Assembly: GCA_964526505.1 (NCBI GenBank)
Contig: CAZGJC010000005.1
Coordinates: forward strand, 1-61,663
Reading direction: 5' to 3'
Length of the DNA: 61,663 nt
Source of the DNA: SVTX01 sp964526505
Lineage (GTDB): Bacteria > Bacillota > Clostridia > Oscillospirales > CAG-272
In this document: piece after piece, positions 53,533-61,663 of the stretch
Numbering within the stretch: the stretch's first letter is position 1
Layout of the letters: every line of letters starts with the position of its first letter
Translations under genes and position numbers: made by a program
The notes under the pieces: generated by a model
Told to the model about the DNA's origin: nothing
The model's input: only the letters and a program-made list of their open reading frames with translations
The model's database searches: none

Positions 53533-54624
53533 ATGCATAATAATGAAAAAATCGAAGATATGACTGAATTCGATACTGTTCCTTCCTCAGCCGAGAGCGA
53601 AGAAGAGGTAATTGAGGAGGAGGTACACGAAAGAAACGTTAAATTTATGTCACCAATGCAAATGGTACTCAGACGTTTTTTCCGTTCCAAACTCTCAATT
53701 GTAGGACTTGTTCTTATTGTCGGATTGTTTATTTTCTGTTGGGTAGGACCTCTGTTTTATAACAAATGGCAACCCACACAAATAGATAACAGCGGAAAAG
53801 TAAAAGTTGAAACTCCCGTTCAAATCGAATACACAGATGAAAACGGTGAAGAACATACATTTTATAAAGTTACAGAGGTTAAAGAGACAACCAATTCATT
53901 GGCAGAACCGAGTTGGGAACATCCTCTCGGAACCGATAAAATAGGTCGTGATGTGCTTGCACGTGTTATGGCAGGCGGTAAGGTTTCTTTGACCATAAGT
54001 TTCCTGTCGGTATTCGTTATAACCATTTTAGGCGTTATTTTTGGCGGTATTGCAGGTTATTTCGGCGGAGTCGTTGACAACGTTATAATGAGACTTTGCG
54101 ACATATTGATGTGTCTCCCCGGCTTCCCTATACTCTTGATTGTCGGTACGGTTCTTCAAAATGAGAGTCTCGGAATAGCATCGCAACACCGTATTTATTT
54201 CCTTATGGGATTCTTAACAATCATATCTTGGTCCGGTACAGCAAGACTTGTACGAGGTCAAATTCTTTCACTACGTGAACAAGAATACATGGTTGCGGCG
54301 GAAGCAATGGGATATTCCACGGGACGTAAAATATTCAAACACCTTGTACCTAACGTAATGCCTCAACTTATTGTTCAGATGACATTAAGTCTTGGAAGTA
54401 TGATTCTTTATGAGGCTTCCCTTTCCTACCTTGGTCTCGGAGCACCCGAGCAACATGCGGCATGGGGTACGATGATAAATATTGTTACAGAAGACCCCAA
54501 CATTCTTGAAAACTACTTTAATATATGGGGACCTCCCGGAATCTGTATAATTCTCGCCGTTTTAGGATTTAACTTTATAGGCGACGGATTGAGAGATGCC
54601 CTTGACCCCAAGATGAGGAGGTAA
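53533..54624 (+). CDS. oppC: oligopeptide ABC transporter permease OppC with extracytoplasmic insertion
   Basis: A 363-residue permease. It has a 45-residue acidic cytoplasmic N terminus, a first helix near 57-75, then an extracytoplasmic loop lengthened by about 45 polar residues (about 80-125, around ENGEEHTFYKVTEVKE) before the conserved HPLGTDKIGRDVLARVM. The EAA loop MVAAEAMGYSTGRKIFKHLV is intact. An AAGGAGGG site overlaps the stop of oppB. The added loop could contact the enlarged binding protein. Confidence 0.93.
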   Translation: MHNNEKIEDMTEFDTVPSSAESEEEVIEEEVHERNVKFMSPMQMVLRRFFRSKLSIVGLVLIVGLFIFCWVGPLFYNKWQPTQIDNSGKVKVETPVQIEYTDENGEEHTFYKVTEVKETTNSLAEPSWEHPLGTDKIGRDVLARVMAGGKVSLTISFLSVFVITILGVIFGGIAGYFGGVVDNVIMRLCDILMCLPGFPILLIVGTVLQNESLGIASQHRIYFLMGFLTIISWSGTARLVRGQILSLREQEYMVAAEAMGYSTGRKIFKHLVPNVMPQLIVQMTLSLGSMILYEASLSYLGLGAPEQHAAWGTMINIVTEDPNILENYFNIWGPPGICIILAVLGFNFIGDGLRDALDPKMRR

Positions 54625-54627
54625 CCG

Positions 54628-55911
54628 ATGAGTAAAGAAAAAAAATCATCAAATAAAAATTATCTTTCGGGCAAAGAAATACGTGCCATTGCAAAAGAAA
54701 ACAGAAAGGCGATGAACGCCCTTGAAAAACGTAAGTATCGCAAGGCTGATGAAAGCGAATTTACCACGCAAATGCACGATAATAACAATATCCTTGAAAT
54801 TGAAGATTTAAATACATACTTCTTCACGGATCAAGGAGTTGTTAAAGCCGTAAACGGCGTTTCATTTGAAGTTCCGCAAAATGCTACCGTTGGAATAGTC
54901 GGTGAATCGGGTTGCGGAAAATCCGTTACCAGTATGTCAGTTATGCGACTTGTTCAAGGTCCTCAGGGACAAATCGTTTCGGGTCACATAAGATTTAAGT
55001 CACTTGATTTTTGCCGTGATGCAAAAGGCAATCCAATTCCCTTGTACGTAAAAAACGATAATGGAGAATTCGTTCTCGATGAAAACGGGAATAAAATTCA
55101 ACAAGTTGACGAGAGCGGTGTTGTTCAATATGAAATGGAAGAAAAAGTTTTTGATATTGCAGATATGCCGATGAATGAAATTCACCGCATACGTGGAAGA
55201 CAAATATCAATGATATTCCAAGAACCGATGACTTCTCTCAATCCTATATTCACAATAGGAGATCAACTTGATGAAGTTACGTTTATTCACAATCCCGGTG
55301 CAACAAAGGAAATGGCAAAACAGCGTTCCCTTGATATGCTCGGTCTTGTTGGAATAGCGGCACCGGAACGTGTATATAACTCTTATCCTCACGAACTTTC
55401 GGGCGGTATGAGACAGCGTGTTATGATTTCAATGGCACTTGCTTGTAATCCACGTCTTATAGTTGCAGATGAGCCTACGACCGCTCTTGACGTTACAATT
55501 CAGGCACAGATACTTGATTTGTTCCGTGATATCAAAACAAAAATAAACGGATCCATAATGCTTATAACTCACGACCTCGGTATAATTGCCGAAATGGCTG
55601 ATTATGTTGTTGTAATGTATGCGGGAAGAGTTATAGAACGAGGTACAGTTCAGGAAATATTCCACAATCCCCTTCACCCTTATACGATCGGATTGCAAAA
55701 ATCAAAACCCACCATGGATCTTGATGACGATACACTTTTCAATATTCCCGGCAACGTGCCAAACCCTGTAAATATGCCTAATCACTGTTTCTTCAAAGAA
55801 AGATGTTCTATGTGCAAGAAAAAATGTTCAGGCGACTACCCGGGCATGGTACAGGTAAGCCCTACACATTTTGTGGCTTGCCATTTATACAGTCCGGACG
55901 AGGAGGTTTAA
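54628..55911 (+). CDS. oppD: oligopeptide ABC transporter ATPase OppD with insertion
   Basis: A 427-residue ATPase. After a basic 50-residue N-terminal extension come Walker A GESGCGKS, Q-loop MIFQEPMTSLNP, signature LSGGMRQR, Walker B LIVADEPTTALD and the C-terminal oligopeptide-type Cys segment (CFFKERCSMCKKKCSGDYPG) that can bind a 4Fe-4S cluster in OppD proteins. Between the Walker A region and the Q-loop there is an insertion of about 45 residues (near 128-178, with repeated DENGNK/NDNGEF turns) not usual in the family. AGGAGG precedes the ATG. Confidence 0.93.
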   Translation: MSKEKKSSNKNYLSGKEIRAIAKENRKAMNALEKRKYRKADESEFTTQMHDNNNILEIEDLNTYFFTDQGVVKAVNGVSFEVPQNATVGIVGESGCGKSVTSMSVMRLVQGPQGQIVSGHIRFKSLDFCRDAKGNPIPLYVKNDNGEFVLDENGNKIQQVDESGVVQYEMEEKVFDIADMPMNEIHRIRGRQISMIFQEPMTSLNPIFTIGDQLDEVTFIHNPGATKEMAKQRSLDMLGLVGIAAPERVYNSYPHELSGGMRQRVMISMALACNPRLIVADEPTTALDVTIQAQILDLFRDIKTKINGSIMLITHDLGIIAEMADYVVVMYAGRVIERGTVQEIFHNPLHPYTIGLQKSKPTMDLDDDTLFNIPGNVPNPVNMPNHCFFKERCSMCKKKCSGDYPGMVQVSPTHFVACHLYSPDEEV

Positions 55912-55912
55912 T

Positions 55913-57019
55913 ATGGAAGAAAAATTGAATGAAGTCAATATTTCCGAAGAAACCTCTTCGGAAATATATGACGATGAAAAAGAAGCGATTAAGGAAAAGG
56001 AAATTCGCCAATTGGCAATTGAAGAAGATCTTGCTCGTCCATATGACAGCGAAGCACTTCTGGAAGTAAGACATCTTCGAAAATGTTTCCCTATATCTAA
56101 GTCAATAACAGGTAAAGTTTTACAGGAACTCATCGCCGTAGATGACGTTTCATTTAAACTCAAACCCGGAGAAACACTTGGTATAGTAGGAGAATCCGGT
56201 TGCGGAAAAACCACAATGGGAAGAACAATATTGAAACTTCACCCTTCAAGTGGCGGACAAATCATATTTGACGGAAAAGATATTACAAATTATAAACCTT
56301 CGCAAATGCGTGACATTCGCACTAAAATGCAAATAATTTTCCAAGACCCCTACTCTTCTCTTCCCCCAAGAAGTACGATAGGAGATATTCTTTCCGAGCC
56401 TGTAAAGGTTCATAATATCGTACCTCGTTCGGAAGTTAAGGATTATGTAATGGACCTTATGGAAAAATGCGGTCTCCGTGATTATTACTATGAGAGATAT
56501 CCGCACGAGTTTTCAGGTGGTCAGCGTCAAAGAATTTGTATCGCACGTGCATTATCCGTAAATCCCAAACTTGTGGTTTGCGACGAACCGGTATCCGCAC
56601 TTGATGTTTCTATTCAGGCACAGATAATTAACCTTTTGAAAGAACTTCAAAAATCCATGAATCTAACTTATCTGTTTATTTCTCACGACCTGTCGGTTGT
56701 AAAATTCATATCGGATAAGATAGGCGTTATGTATCTCGGCTCAATGGTAGAATTCGGAAGCAAGAAAGAGATTTTCTCTAATCCCTTGCATCCGTACACA
56801 AAAGCTTTGTTCTCTGCCATCCCAAATCCCAATCCAGATGTCAAGATGAATAGAATCGTTCTTTCAGGTGATATTCCGTCTCCGGCTAATCCTCCCAAAG
56901 GATGTCGTTTCCATACAAGATGTCCTCACGCAAAAGAAATTTGCAAGCATGTATGTCCGAAATATAAAGAATATGAGCCTGGACATTTTGCCGCTTGTCA
57001 CCTTTACTCTCAGGATTAA
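55913..57019 (+). CDS. oppF: oligopeptide ABC transporter ATPase OppF
   Basis: A 368-residue ATPase with Walker A GESGCGKTT, Q-loop IIFQDPYSSLPPR, signature FSGGQRQR, Walker B LVVCDEPVSALD, and the oligopeptide C-terminal segment GCRFHTRCPHAKEICKHVCP. About 45 acidic residues precede the ATPase domain. The start ATG lies one base after the oppD stop with GAGGAGG upstream; a longer frame starting inside oppD is unlikely. Confidence 0.93.
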   Translation: MEEKLNEVNISEETSSEIYDDEKEAIKEKEIRQLAIEEDLARPYDSEALLEVRHLRKCFPISKSITGKVLQELIAVDDVSFKLKPGETLGIVGESGCGKTTMGRTILKLHPSSGGQIIFDGKDITNYKPSQMRDIRTKMQIIFQDPYSSLPPRSTIGDILSEPVKVHNIVPRSEVKDYVMDLMEKCGLRDYYYERYPHEFSGGQRQRICIARALSVNPKLVVCDEPVSALDVSIQAQIINLLKELQKSMNLTYLFISHDLSVVKFISDKIGVMYLGSMVEFGSKKEIFSNPLHPYTKALFSAIPNPNPDVKMNRIVLSGDIPSPANPPKGCRFHTRCPHAKEICKHVCPKYKEYEPGHFAACHLYSQD

Positions 57020-57021
57020 CC

Positions 57022-57339
57022 ATGAGCAAGGATAATAAGAAGAAGAAAAAAAAGAAAGTCAAAACCGTCTATATAGATGACGGCTCAACAATATCCGATA
57101 TGTCAGGGATTAGCGATGCACGCTTGCATGCCTTCGGGTCTCGCCCTCAATCCAAGAAAAATTATAACAAAGATAACGACAAATATATCGGAGCCACTCA
57201 TACGGGAAATAAGTTTAAAGATTCGTGGCGAACCTATTTTAAAGCAGTAAGACAGATGATTATTCCAATGCTGGTAACGATCGCCATAATATCTGTTACG
57301 TTCCTTATTTTGTGGATTTTACTGACTATTGCTTCATAA
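57022..57339 (+). CDS. small basic single-pass membrane protein
   Basis: A 105-residue protein I do not recognise. It has a lysine run at residues 6-12 (NKKKKKKKVK), a polar segment with SDMSGISDARLHAFGSRPQS, and one C-terminal helix (about 80-103), so the basic part should be cytoplasmic. It begins two bases after oppF and precedes the operon terminator, so it belongs to the Opp operon and may tune or locate the transporter. Confidence 0.7.
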   Translation: MSKDNKKKKKKKVKTVYIDDGSTISDMSGISDARLHAFGSRPQSKKNYNKDNDKYIGATHTGNKFKDSWRTYFKAVRQMIIPMLVTIAIISVTFLILWILLTIAS

Positions 57340-57347
57340 AAAAGTTT

Positions 57348-57372
57348 AAGAGGACTGAATTTCAGTCCTCTT
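57348..57372 (+). terminator. intrinsic terminator of the subtilase-Opp operon
   Basis: An 11-bp stem (57348-57358 with 57362-57372), short loop and T tract on the plus strand. Confidence 0.85.
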
Positions 57373-57397
57373 TTTGTATCAAAATTTAATAAAACAG

Positions 57398-57426
57398 TTG
57401 CATAATCAAGAACTATCTGTTATAAT
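57398..57426 (+). promoter_or_regulatory. sigma-A promoter of the AraC-type regulator
   Basis: TTGCAT (57398-57403), a 17-base spacer and TATAAT (57421-57426). Confidence 0.75.
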
Positions 57427-57458
57427 TTCACTATAATCCTAACATTCGGAGATGTTGT

Positions 57459-58262
57459 ATGAAAATAGCCTACGAAAAAAGAACAGAAACAATTGAAGTG
57501 TTTGAAACACCTATGCTATCAGATCTTCCGCATATTCATAATGAAATCGAAATTATATATGTAGAAAAAGGAAAAGCAGTGGCATATGCAGACCAAAATT
57601 GTATGGAAATAAAAACAAATAATATTTTCATTGCCTTTCCCAATCAAGTTCACTACTATAAAAATTGTTCTCACGGCAAATACTGTGTTTTGATAATCTC
57701 CCCCGAGTTAATTTACGGTCAAAAAAATATTCTTTGTAATAATGTGCCGGAAATCAACATAATTTCAAATGAAAATAATCTCGGAGAACTTATAATAAAC
57801 GCCTGCAAATCATATAAAGAAAAAAGAGTGACTGAAAGCGTTGGGTACCTAAATCTGCTTATGGGCAGAGTAATAAACAGGCTTACGTTGCTCCCGTCAA
57901 TCCAAACAGATAATTCAACGCTTAGAAGCATTCTTGAATATTGCTCGGAACATTTTACAGAAAATCTATGTTTGGATAATTTGGCACATGACCTCCATTT
58001 AAGTAAATACTACATATCGAGATTGCTAAACAACAAACTCAATCTCGGATTCAATGATTACATAAATATGTTACGAGTCCGTTTGGCATGCGAAATGTTG
58101 CTCGAAAGCAACAAAAAAATAGCCGACATCTCGGAAGATGTCGGCTTTGGAACCATCAGATCAATGAATCGCTCTTTCAAACAAATTATGAATATGACTC
58201 CATTCGAATATAAAAACCTAAATTCAAGTGTTAAAAATCTTAAAGAGACTTCAAATACTTAA
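57459..58262 (+). CDS. AraC family transcription regulator
   Basis: A 267-residue regulator with an N-terminal cupin sensor domain (LPHIHNEIEIIYVEKGKAVA at about 22-41) and a C-terminal double helix-turn-helix (about 160-260, with LSKYYISRLLNNKLNLGFNDYINMLRV then IADISEDVGFGTIRSMNRSFK). CGGAG precedes the ATG. It converges with the sugar isomerase gene and overlaps its end by 23 bases. It is the likely regulator of the isomerase/dehydrogenase genes, sensing a sugar or related compound. Confidence 0.92.
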   Translation: MKIAYEKRTETIEVFETPMLSDLPHIHNEIEIIYVEKGKAVAYADQNCMEIKTNNIFIAFPNQVHYYKNCSHGKYCVLIISPELIYGQKNILCNNVPEINIISNENNLGELIINACKSYKEKRVTESVGYLNLLMGRVINRLTLLPSIQTDNSTLRSILEYCSEHFTENLCLDNLAHDLHLSKYYISRLLNNKLNLGFNDYINMLRVRLACEMLLESNKKIADISEDVGFGTIRSMNRSFKQIMNMTPFEYKNLNSSVKNLKETSNT

Positions 58263-59052
58263 CGCTCATTTCGGCACATTCGGTGGCTGTCTTGTTAAGA
58301 CAAGGTAAATCTTGCTCAACAACAACCCATTTAACACCTACTTCTCTGCAAGCATCAAGTATCTTGGGAAAGTCTTGGACTCCTTGTCCAACAGACCTGA
58401 AATCGAATTTCGTTGCATCGTTATGACCTTCCGTTCCATCTTCACCGATTAAACCATACATATTTGCACTTTTGCTTCCAACGTAGTCCTTTAAGTGTAC
58501 TATCTCTGTTCTGTCAGCATACTTGCGAATATATTCCGACGGTTCAACACCGCCAACTTTTGCCCAACAGGTGTCGATTTGTGTCATAAGAGCATCAGAA
58601 GGAACAGACGCATAAAGCAAATCCAATTTATTCTCACCATTTATTTTTTCAAATTCAAAATCGTGATTGTGATAGCAAAGTTTCATACCGTGTCTTTTGG
58701 CAAGTTCTGCAAACTTTTTTATATTTTCAATAAATTCTGCATTTTTCTCACCACCTGGAAGATATTCTTCTCCAATCCACGGGATAACTATGTACTTGCA
58801 ACCAATCTCGGAGTAATTACTAAACGTCTCTTCCCCAAGTAAAAGTTCCGGATACGAAACGTGTGCGGAAATAGGTATCAGACCCATTTCTTCACACATT
58901 TTTTTCACTTCCGATACGGAGTGTCCGCCGAGTCCGGCGAATTCACAACCATCATAACCCATGTTTTTTACTTTTTTCAAAGTGCCTTCGAAATCTGTCG
59001 CCATCTCATCTCTGACAGAATAAAGTTGTAATGCAACGGGGATATCTTTCAT
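58240..59052 (-). CDS. sugar phosphate isomerase/epimerase family protein (xylose isomerase-like TIM barrel)
   Basis: A 270-residue AP endonuclease 2-type TIM barrel. It begins with IPVALQLYSVRDEM and has metal-ligand segments typical of the family: the histidine pair in MKLCYHNHDFEFEKI, then QIDTCWAKVGG, EIVHLKDYVG and WVVVEQDLP near the C terminus. These enzymes isomerise, epimerise or dehydrate sugars and inositols; the exact substrate is unknown. The ATG at 59052 has GGAGG upstream. It follows the first Gfo/Idh/MocA gene by 17 bases in the same operon. Confidence 0.9.
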   Translation of the reverse strand: MKDIPVALQLYSVRDEMATDFEGTLKKVKNMGYDGCEFAGLGGHSVSEVKKMCEEMGLIPISAHVSYPELLLGEETFSNYSEIGCKYIVIPWIGEEYLPGGEKNAEFIENIKKFAELAKRHGMKLCYHNHDFEFEKINGENKLDLLYASVPSDALMTQIDTCWAKVGGVEPSEYIRKYADRTEIVHLKDYVGSKSANMYGLIGEDGTEGHNDATKFDFRSVGQGVQDFPKILDACREVGVKWVVVEQDLPCLNKTATECAEMSVKYLKSL

Positions 59053-59069
59053 TTCTTTTTCCTCCAAAA

Positions 59070-60224
59070 TCAAACTTCGGGAATTTCAATCGTAATTTCA
59101 CGTCCGAGTTTTGCCGAACGTACAATTCCATCAATAATTGCTTGGTTATATACTATTTCGCTTGTCGGAACTGTCGCCTTACCGTTTGTCTTTATGGCAT
59201 CAATAAACGAGCGTAATTTTTTTGCGAACAAATCACTTGACGGTTTAAGCGGAACCTTGTATTCCAAGGTTTGATCTCCTATTGTCTTGTATACCGTCAG
59301 AGGCTTATCAAATTCACCGTTCCAACATTCTGTTGAAGGAATACGAAGACCGCCCTTTGTACCTAAAATTAGTGCATCTCCGCAAGTATCCATGTGCATA
59401 GCCCAAGAAATACGGAAGTCGAGGATTATTCCGCCCTCTAATCTTACAAAGCCGGCTGCAAAATCATCTACGCCGAACTTATCCGCATATTCCGGATGAC
59501 CGGGATAATATTCAGGATCTTTTCCAAAGAAGTCCGATGTATAACCGGAAACAGTTAAAGGTTTTGGATATCCAACGGCACCCATAAGCATATCAAGAGA
59601 GTAAGAACCAATATCACCGACAGCACCGATTCCTCCTGTTTCCGTCTCAATAAACGACGTTCCAAACGGTGTGGGAATGCCACGTCTGCGACCTCCTCCC
59701 GCTTGCATATAGTAGACTTTTCCGAGTTCGCCGGACTCAACTATTTTTTTGATCATCTGCATATTTTCGCTCATTCTCGGCTGGAATCCGATCGTAAGAA
59801 TTTTGCCCGACTCCTTTTCTGCACGCATAACCTCTATTGCTTCATCAAGTGTTACCGTAAAAGGCTTTTCAAGCATTACGTTGAGACCTGCTTTAAGTGC
59901 GTGAATGGCACAATTTGCGTGTTGACAGTTATAAGTACAAATACTTACACCGTCAAGATCTTTTTCATTTTTAATAAGTTCCTCATCACTTGAATAAATA
60001 CGGCAATTTTCAAGTCCAAAATCCTTGGCAAATTTCTCTGCTTTGCCCGGAATAAGATCAGCAACCGCAACCACATCCACGTCAGGCATATTTAAATACG
60101 CTTGCATATGTGGACCGGCAATCCACCCTGTTCCTATGATTCCTATCTTAACCTTCTTATTTGTATCAATTACCTTTTTTTCTTGATTTGTTTTAAACGC
60201 ATCAAGTCCTGCAACTTCTGCCAT
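59070..60224 (-). CDS. Gfo/Idh/MocA family oxidoreductase
   Basis: A 384-residue NAD(P)-dependent dehydrogenase. Its Rossmann motif is GIIGTGWIAGPHMQAY, the catalytic-type motif is VMLEKPFTV, and the C-terminal domain has GAVGDIGSYSLDMLMG. A 25-residue N-terminal extension precedes the Rossmann fold. The ATG at 60224 is chosen for the GGAGG five bases upstream. Together with the second dehydrogenase and the isomerase it forms a sugar or cyclitol oxidation cassette, perhaps via a keto-sugar intermediate. Confidence 0.92.
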   Translation of the reverse strand: MAEVAGLDAFKTNQEKKVIDTNKKVKIGIIGTGWIAGPHMQAYLNMPDVDVVAVADLIPGKAEKFAKDFGLENCRIYSSDEELIKNEKDLDGVSICTYNCQHANCAIHALKAGLNVMLEKPFTVTLDEAIEVMRAEKESGKILTIGFQPRMSENMQMIKKIVESGELGKVYYMQAGGGRRRGIPTPFGTSFIETETGGIGAVGDIGSYSLDMLMGAVGYPKPLTVSGYTSDFFGKDPEYYPGHPEYADKFGVDDFAAGFVRLEGGIILDFRISWAMHMDTCGDALILGTKGGLRIPSTECWNGEFDKPLTVYKTIGDQTLEYKVPLKPSSDLFAKKLRSFIDAIKTNGKATVPTSEIVYNQAIIDGIVRSAKLGREITIEIPEV

Positions 60225-60286
60225 ATTTTCCTCCATAAATTTACTTCCGATGTATACGGATAATATTTACATAAAAGACATATGTC

Positions 60287-61333
60287 TTAAATATCAACTT
60301 TTAATGTTTGACCTATATTGCTTGACTTAAAACAAGCCTCAATTACCTGCAAAACACGTCTCACTTCACAATTTTTTATAATTTGCTCCGCTCCATAGTT
60401 AATTGCATCTGCAAAATTTCTGTAAAAATCGTGTACGTCGCTTTGTAAGCGTTCAATTTTGAATATATCCAGTGTCAATTCGTCACGTGGAGCCATCGTT
60501 TTCGTTATTCCCGCCGCATTCTGCACAGGAGTAATGTCCTTCTCAACCCAACGTTTCAATTTGGCGACACGAGCATTTTTTTGCCAATCTTCAAGATAAA
60601 GCGTGCCATTTGTACACTGCATATAATACCGAGGTAATGGTAAAAAATTGTATGTACCTACTTCTACGTGTGCGGTCTTACCGCTTGTAAATCCTATTTC
60701 AAGCCTAAACCCGTCGTCAACTTCTTGATTTGTTATGTGGGTAGTAACACAATTTACTGAAATTATTTTTTCGTCTATCAGTTGAAGCATCTGGTCAATG
60801 AGGTGAACGCCCCAATCAAAAATCATTCCACCGCCCGGTGCTTTTTCACATCGCCAATCACTTGGAATGCCACGAGACCCGTGTATACGTGACTCAATCC
60901 TCAACACATCACCTATCTCACCACTTTGAATTACACTCTTAACCGCCAGAAAATCAATATCCCAGCGTCGGTTCTGATGTACTGTAAGCAGTTTCCCGGC
61001 AGATTTCGCAACTGAAACCATTCTGTCAAACGAATCTACGGTTAACGCTACCGGTTTTTCACAAATTACATTGTGTGATGATTTCAACGCAGATACAACC
61101 AATTCCTCATGACAGTCGTTGGGTGTTGCAACAACTATAATATCTATTGATTCATCGGCAAAAATCGACTCATTATTCTCATATACAAAAATACCATTTG
61201 CTCTCGCAGCCTCCCGACGACTGTCTTTAATGTCATATATGCCGGACAACTCCACCACATTGCTTTTTTGTATTTGAGAGCAGTGCCATGCACCTTGCCC
61301 TCCATAACCTATAACGGCAACTTTTAACTTCAT
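60287..61333 (-). CDS. Gfo/Idh/MocA family oxidoreductase
   Basis: A 348-residue dehydrogenase with VAVIGYGGQGAWHCSQI as nucleotide-binding motif, NVICEKPVAL as catalytic Lys segment and GGMIFDWGVHLIDQML with the His/Asp-type active-site helix. It differs from the neighbouring family member, so the two may act on different steps. GAGGG lies eight bases before the ATG. It is the first gene of the three-gene operon. Confidence 0.92.
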   Translation of the reverse strand: MKLKVAVIGYGGQGAWHCSQIQKSNVVELSGIYDIKDSRREAARANGIFVYENNESIFADESIDIIVVATPNDCHEELVVSALKSSHNVICEKPVALTVDSFDRMVSVAKSAGKLLTVHQNRRWDIDFLAVKSVIQSGEIGDVLRIESRIHGSRGIPSDWRCEKAPGGGMIFDWGVHLIDQMLQLIDEKIISVNCVTTHITNQEVDDGFRLEIGFTSGKTAHVEVGTYNFLPLPRYYMQCTNGTLYLEDWQKNARVAKLKRWVEKDITPVQNAAGITKTMAPRDELTLDIFKIERLQSDVHDFYRNFADAINYGAEQIIKNCEVRRVLQVIEACFKSSNIGQTLKVDI

Positions 61334-61372
61334 TTATGTATCCCTCTATTTGTTTACTATCGCTTAAAATAT

Positions 61373-61401
61373 ATTATAACAATGATATTTTCTGTGTTAA
61401 T
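61373..61401 (-). promoter_or_regulatory. probable promoter of the dehydrogenase/isomerase operon
   Basis: TTAACA, a 16-base spacer and TATAAT (61373-61378) on the minus strand. The -35 box is imperfect, which fits an activator-dependent promoter; AraC-type control is inference. Confidence 0.5.
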
Positions 61402-61507
61402 TATACATAATTATATCGTAAATGGCAAGTCATATATGTTGTAATTTATAGACAATTATTGCACTCTTGTGGCTGAAACTTTTAACTCAAAAATTGTTAA
61501 AAAAAGA

Positions 61508-61536
61508 TTGACAAAAATTGCTTGTTGTGCTATAAT
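61508..61536 (+). promoter_or_regulatory. consensus sigma-A promoter of tRNA-Pro
   Basis: TTGACA (61508-61513), a 17-base spacer and TATAAT (61531-61536), a perfect consensus promoter as usual for stable RNA. Confidence 0.88.
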
Positions 61537-61565
61537 AATATGGTAATGTGATTTTTCAAACACAT

Positions 61566-61642
<77 letters not shown>

Positions 61643-61663
61643 TTTAAAAAGCATAGGTTTGAT

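Noticed and set aside
61334..61565. Possible small RNA or gene in the gap before tRNA-Pro
   Set aside because: Very AT-rich with an operon promoter on one strand and a tRNA promoter on the other; no open frame with RBS and no strong hairpin.

Overview
The window looks like chromosomal DNA of an AT-rich, low-GC Gram-positive bacterium of the class Clostridia, probably a gut or anaerobic lineage. The evidence is a set of Bacillota/Clostridia-type families: YlmC/YmxH, DUF951, DUF4364, DUF5711, a CD1871A-like CXXC tail, a SpoVB-like flippase, shared ECF transporter genes and a ClpE-like ATPase. Other support is rubredoxin, several ferredoxin-type clusters, strong AGGAGG ribosome binding sites and many sigma-A promoters of the form TTGACN-17-TATAAT. 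I cannot name the genus. I see no phage, insertion sequence, CRISPR array or plasmid gene. It reads as an ordinary chromosome with long operons and several large, lineage-specific surface proteins.

Layout. (1) 1-12623, almost all minus strand: the start of rpsB with its promoter and leader, and a YlmC/YmxH gene behind an RBS-containing hairpin. These are followed (against the coordinates) by a long colinear run reading ruvC > rRNA-type methyltransferase > ecfA1 > ecfA2 > ecfT > truA > DUF5711 > CvpA > ClpE-like ATPase > a P-type-ATPase-like protein that has lost its phosphorylation, TGD and GDGxND motifs. (2) 12756-17861, plus strand: DUF951, a large YfhO membrane protein, ruvA and ruvB, so ruvC and ruvAB are split between two divergent units. 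(3) 17901-24013, minus: a heterodimeric ABC exporter with one degenerate ATP site, and a lipoprotein carbohydrate esterase with CxxC repeats. (4) 24220-34085: a MacB/FtsX-type ABC fusion, rubredoxin, SpoVB-like flippase, TRIC-type channel, zinc-ribbon protein, sigma factor and DUF4364 regulator, then homoserine dehydrogenase and a small membrane protein.

(5) 34124-40849, minus: rarA, then an apparent extracytoplasmic thiol-redox island. One protein fuses a NapH-like 4Fe-4S membrane module to two ferredoxin clusters and an external TlpA thioredoxin domain. Next to it is a membrane protein ending in a CD1871A-like CTEC tail, and a 967-residue lipoprotein with a CTWC redoxin domain and a duplicated C-terminal module. 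(6) 41136-57339, plus: a peptide-scavenging locus. It holds a 2,489-residue membrane-anchored subtilisin carrying about 28 BspA-type leucine-rich repeats, an overlapping lipoprotein gene, and a complete oligopeptide ABC transporter whose binding protein, one permease and one ATPase carry unusual insertions. It ends with a small basic membrane protein. (7) 57459-61333: an AraC regulator convergent with a sugar isomerase and two Gfo/Idh/MocA dehydrogenases. (8) a tRNA-Pro(CGG) at the right edge.

The best candidates for something undescribed are the ferredoxin-to-TlpA redox island (5), the P-type ATPase pseudoenzyme downstream of a ClpE-like unfoldase (1), and the LRR-subtilisin/expanded Opp locus (6). 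Smaller regulatory signals worth checking are the RBS-bearing hairpin before the YlmC gene and a pair of TGATATCA palindromes at the divergent DUF4364/hom promoters. All functions are inferred from sequence reading alone.
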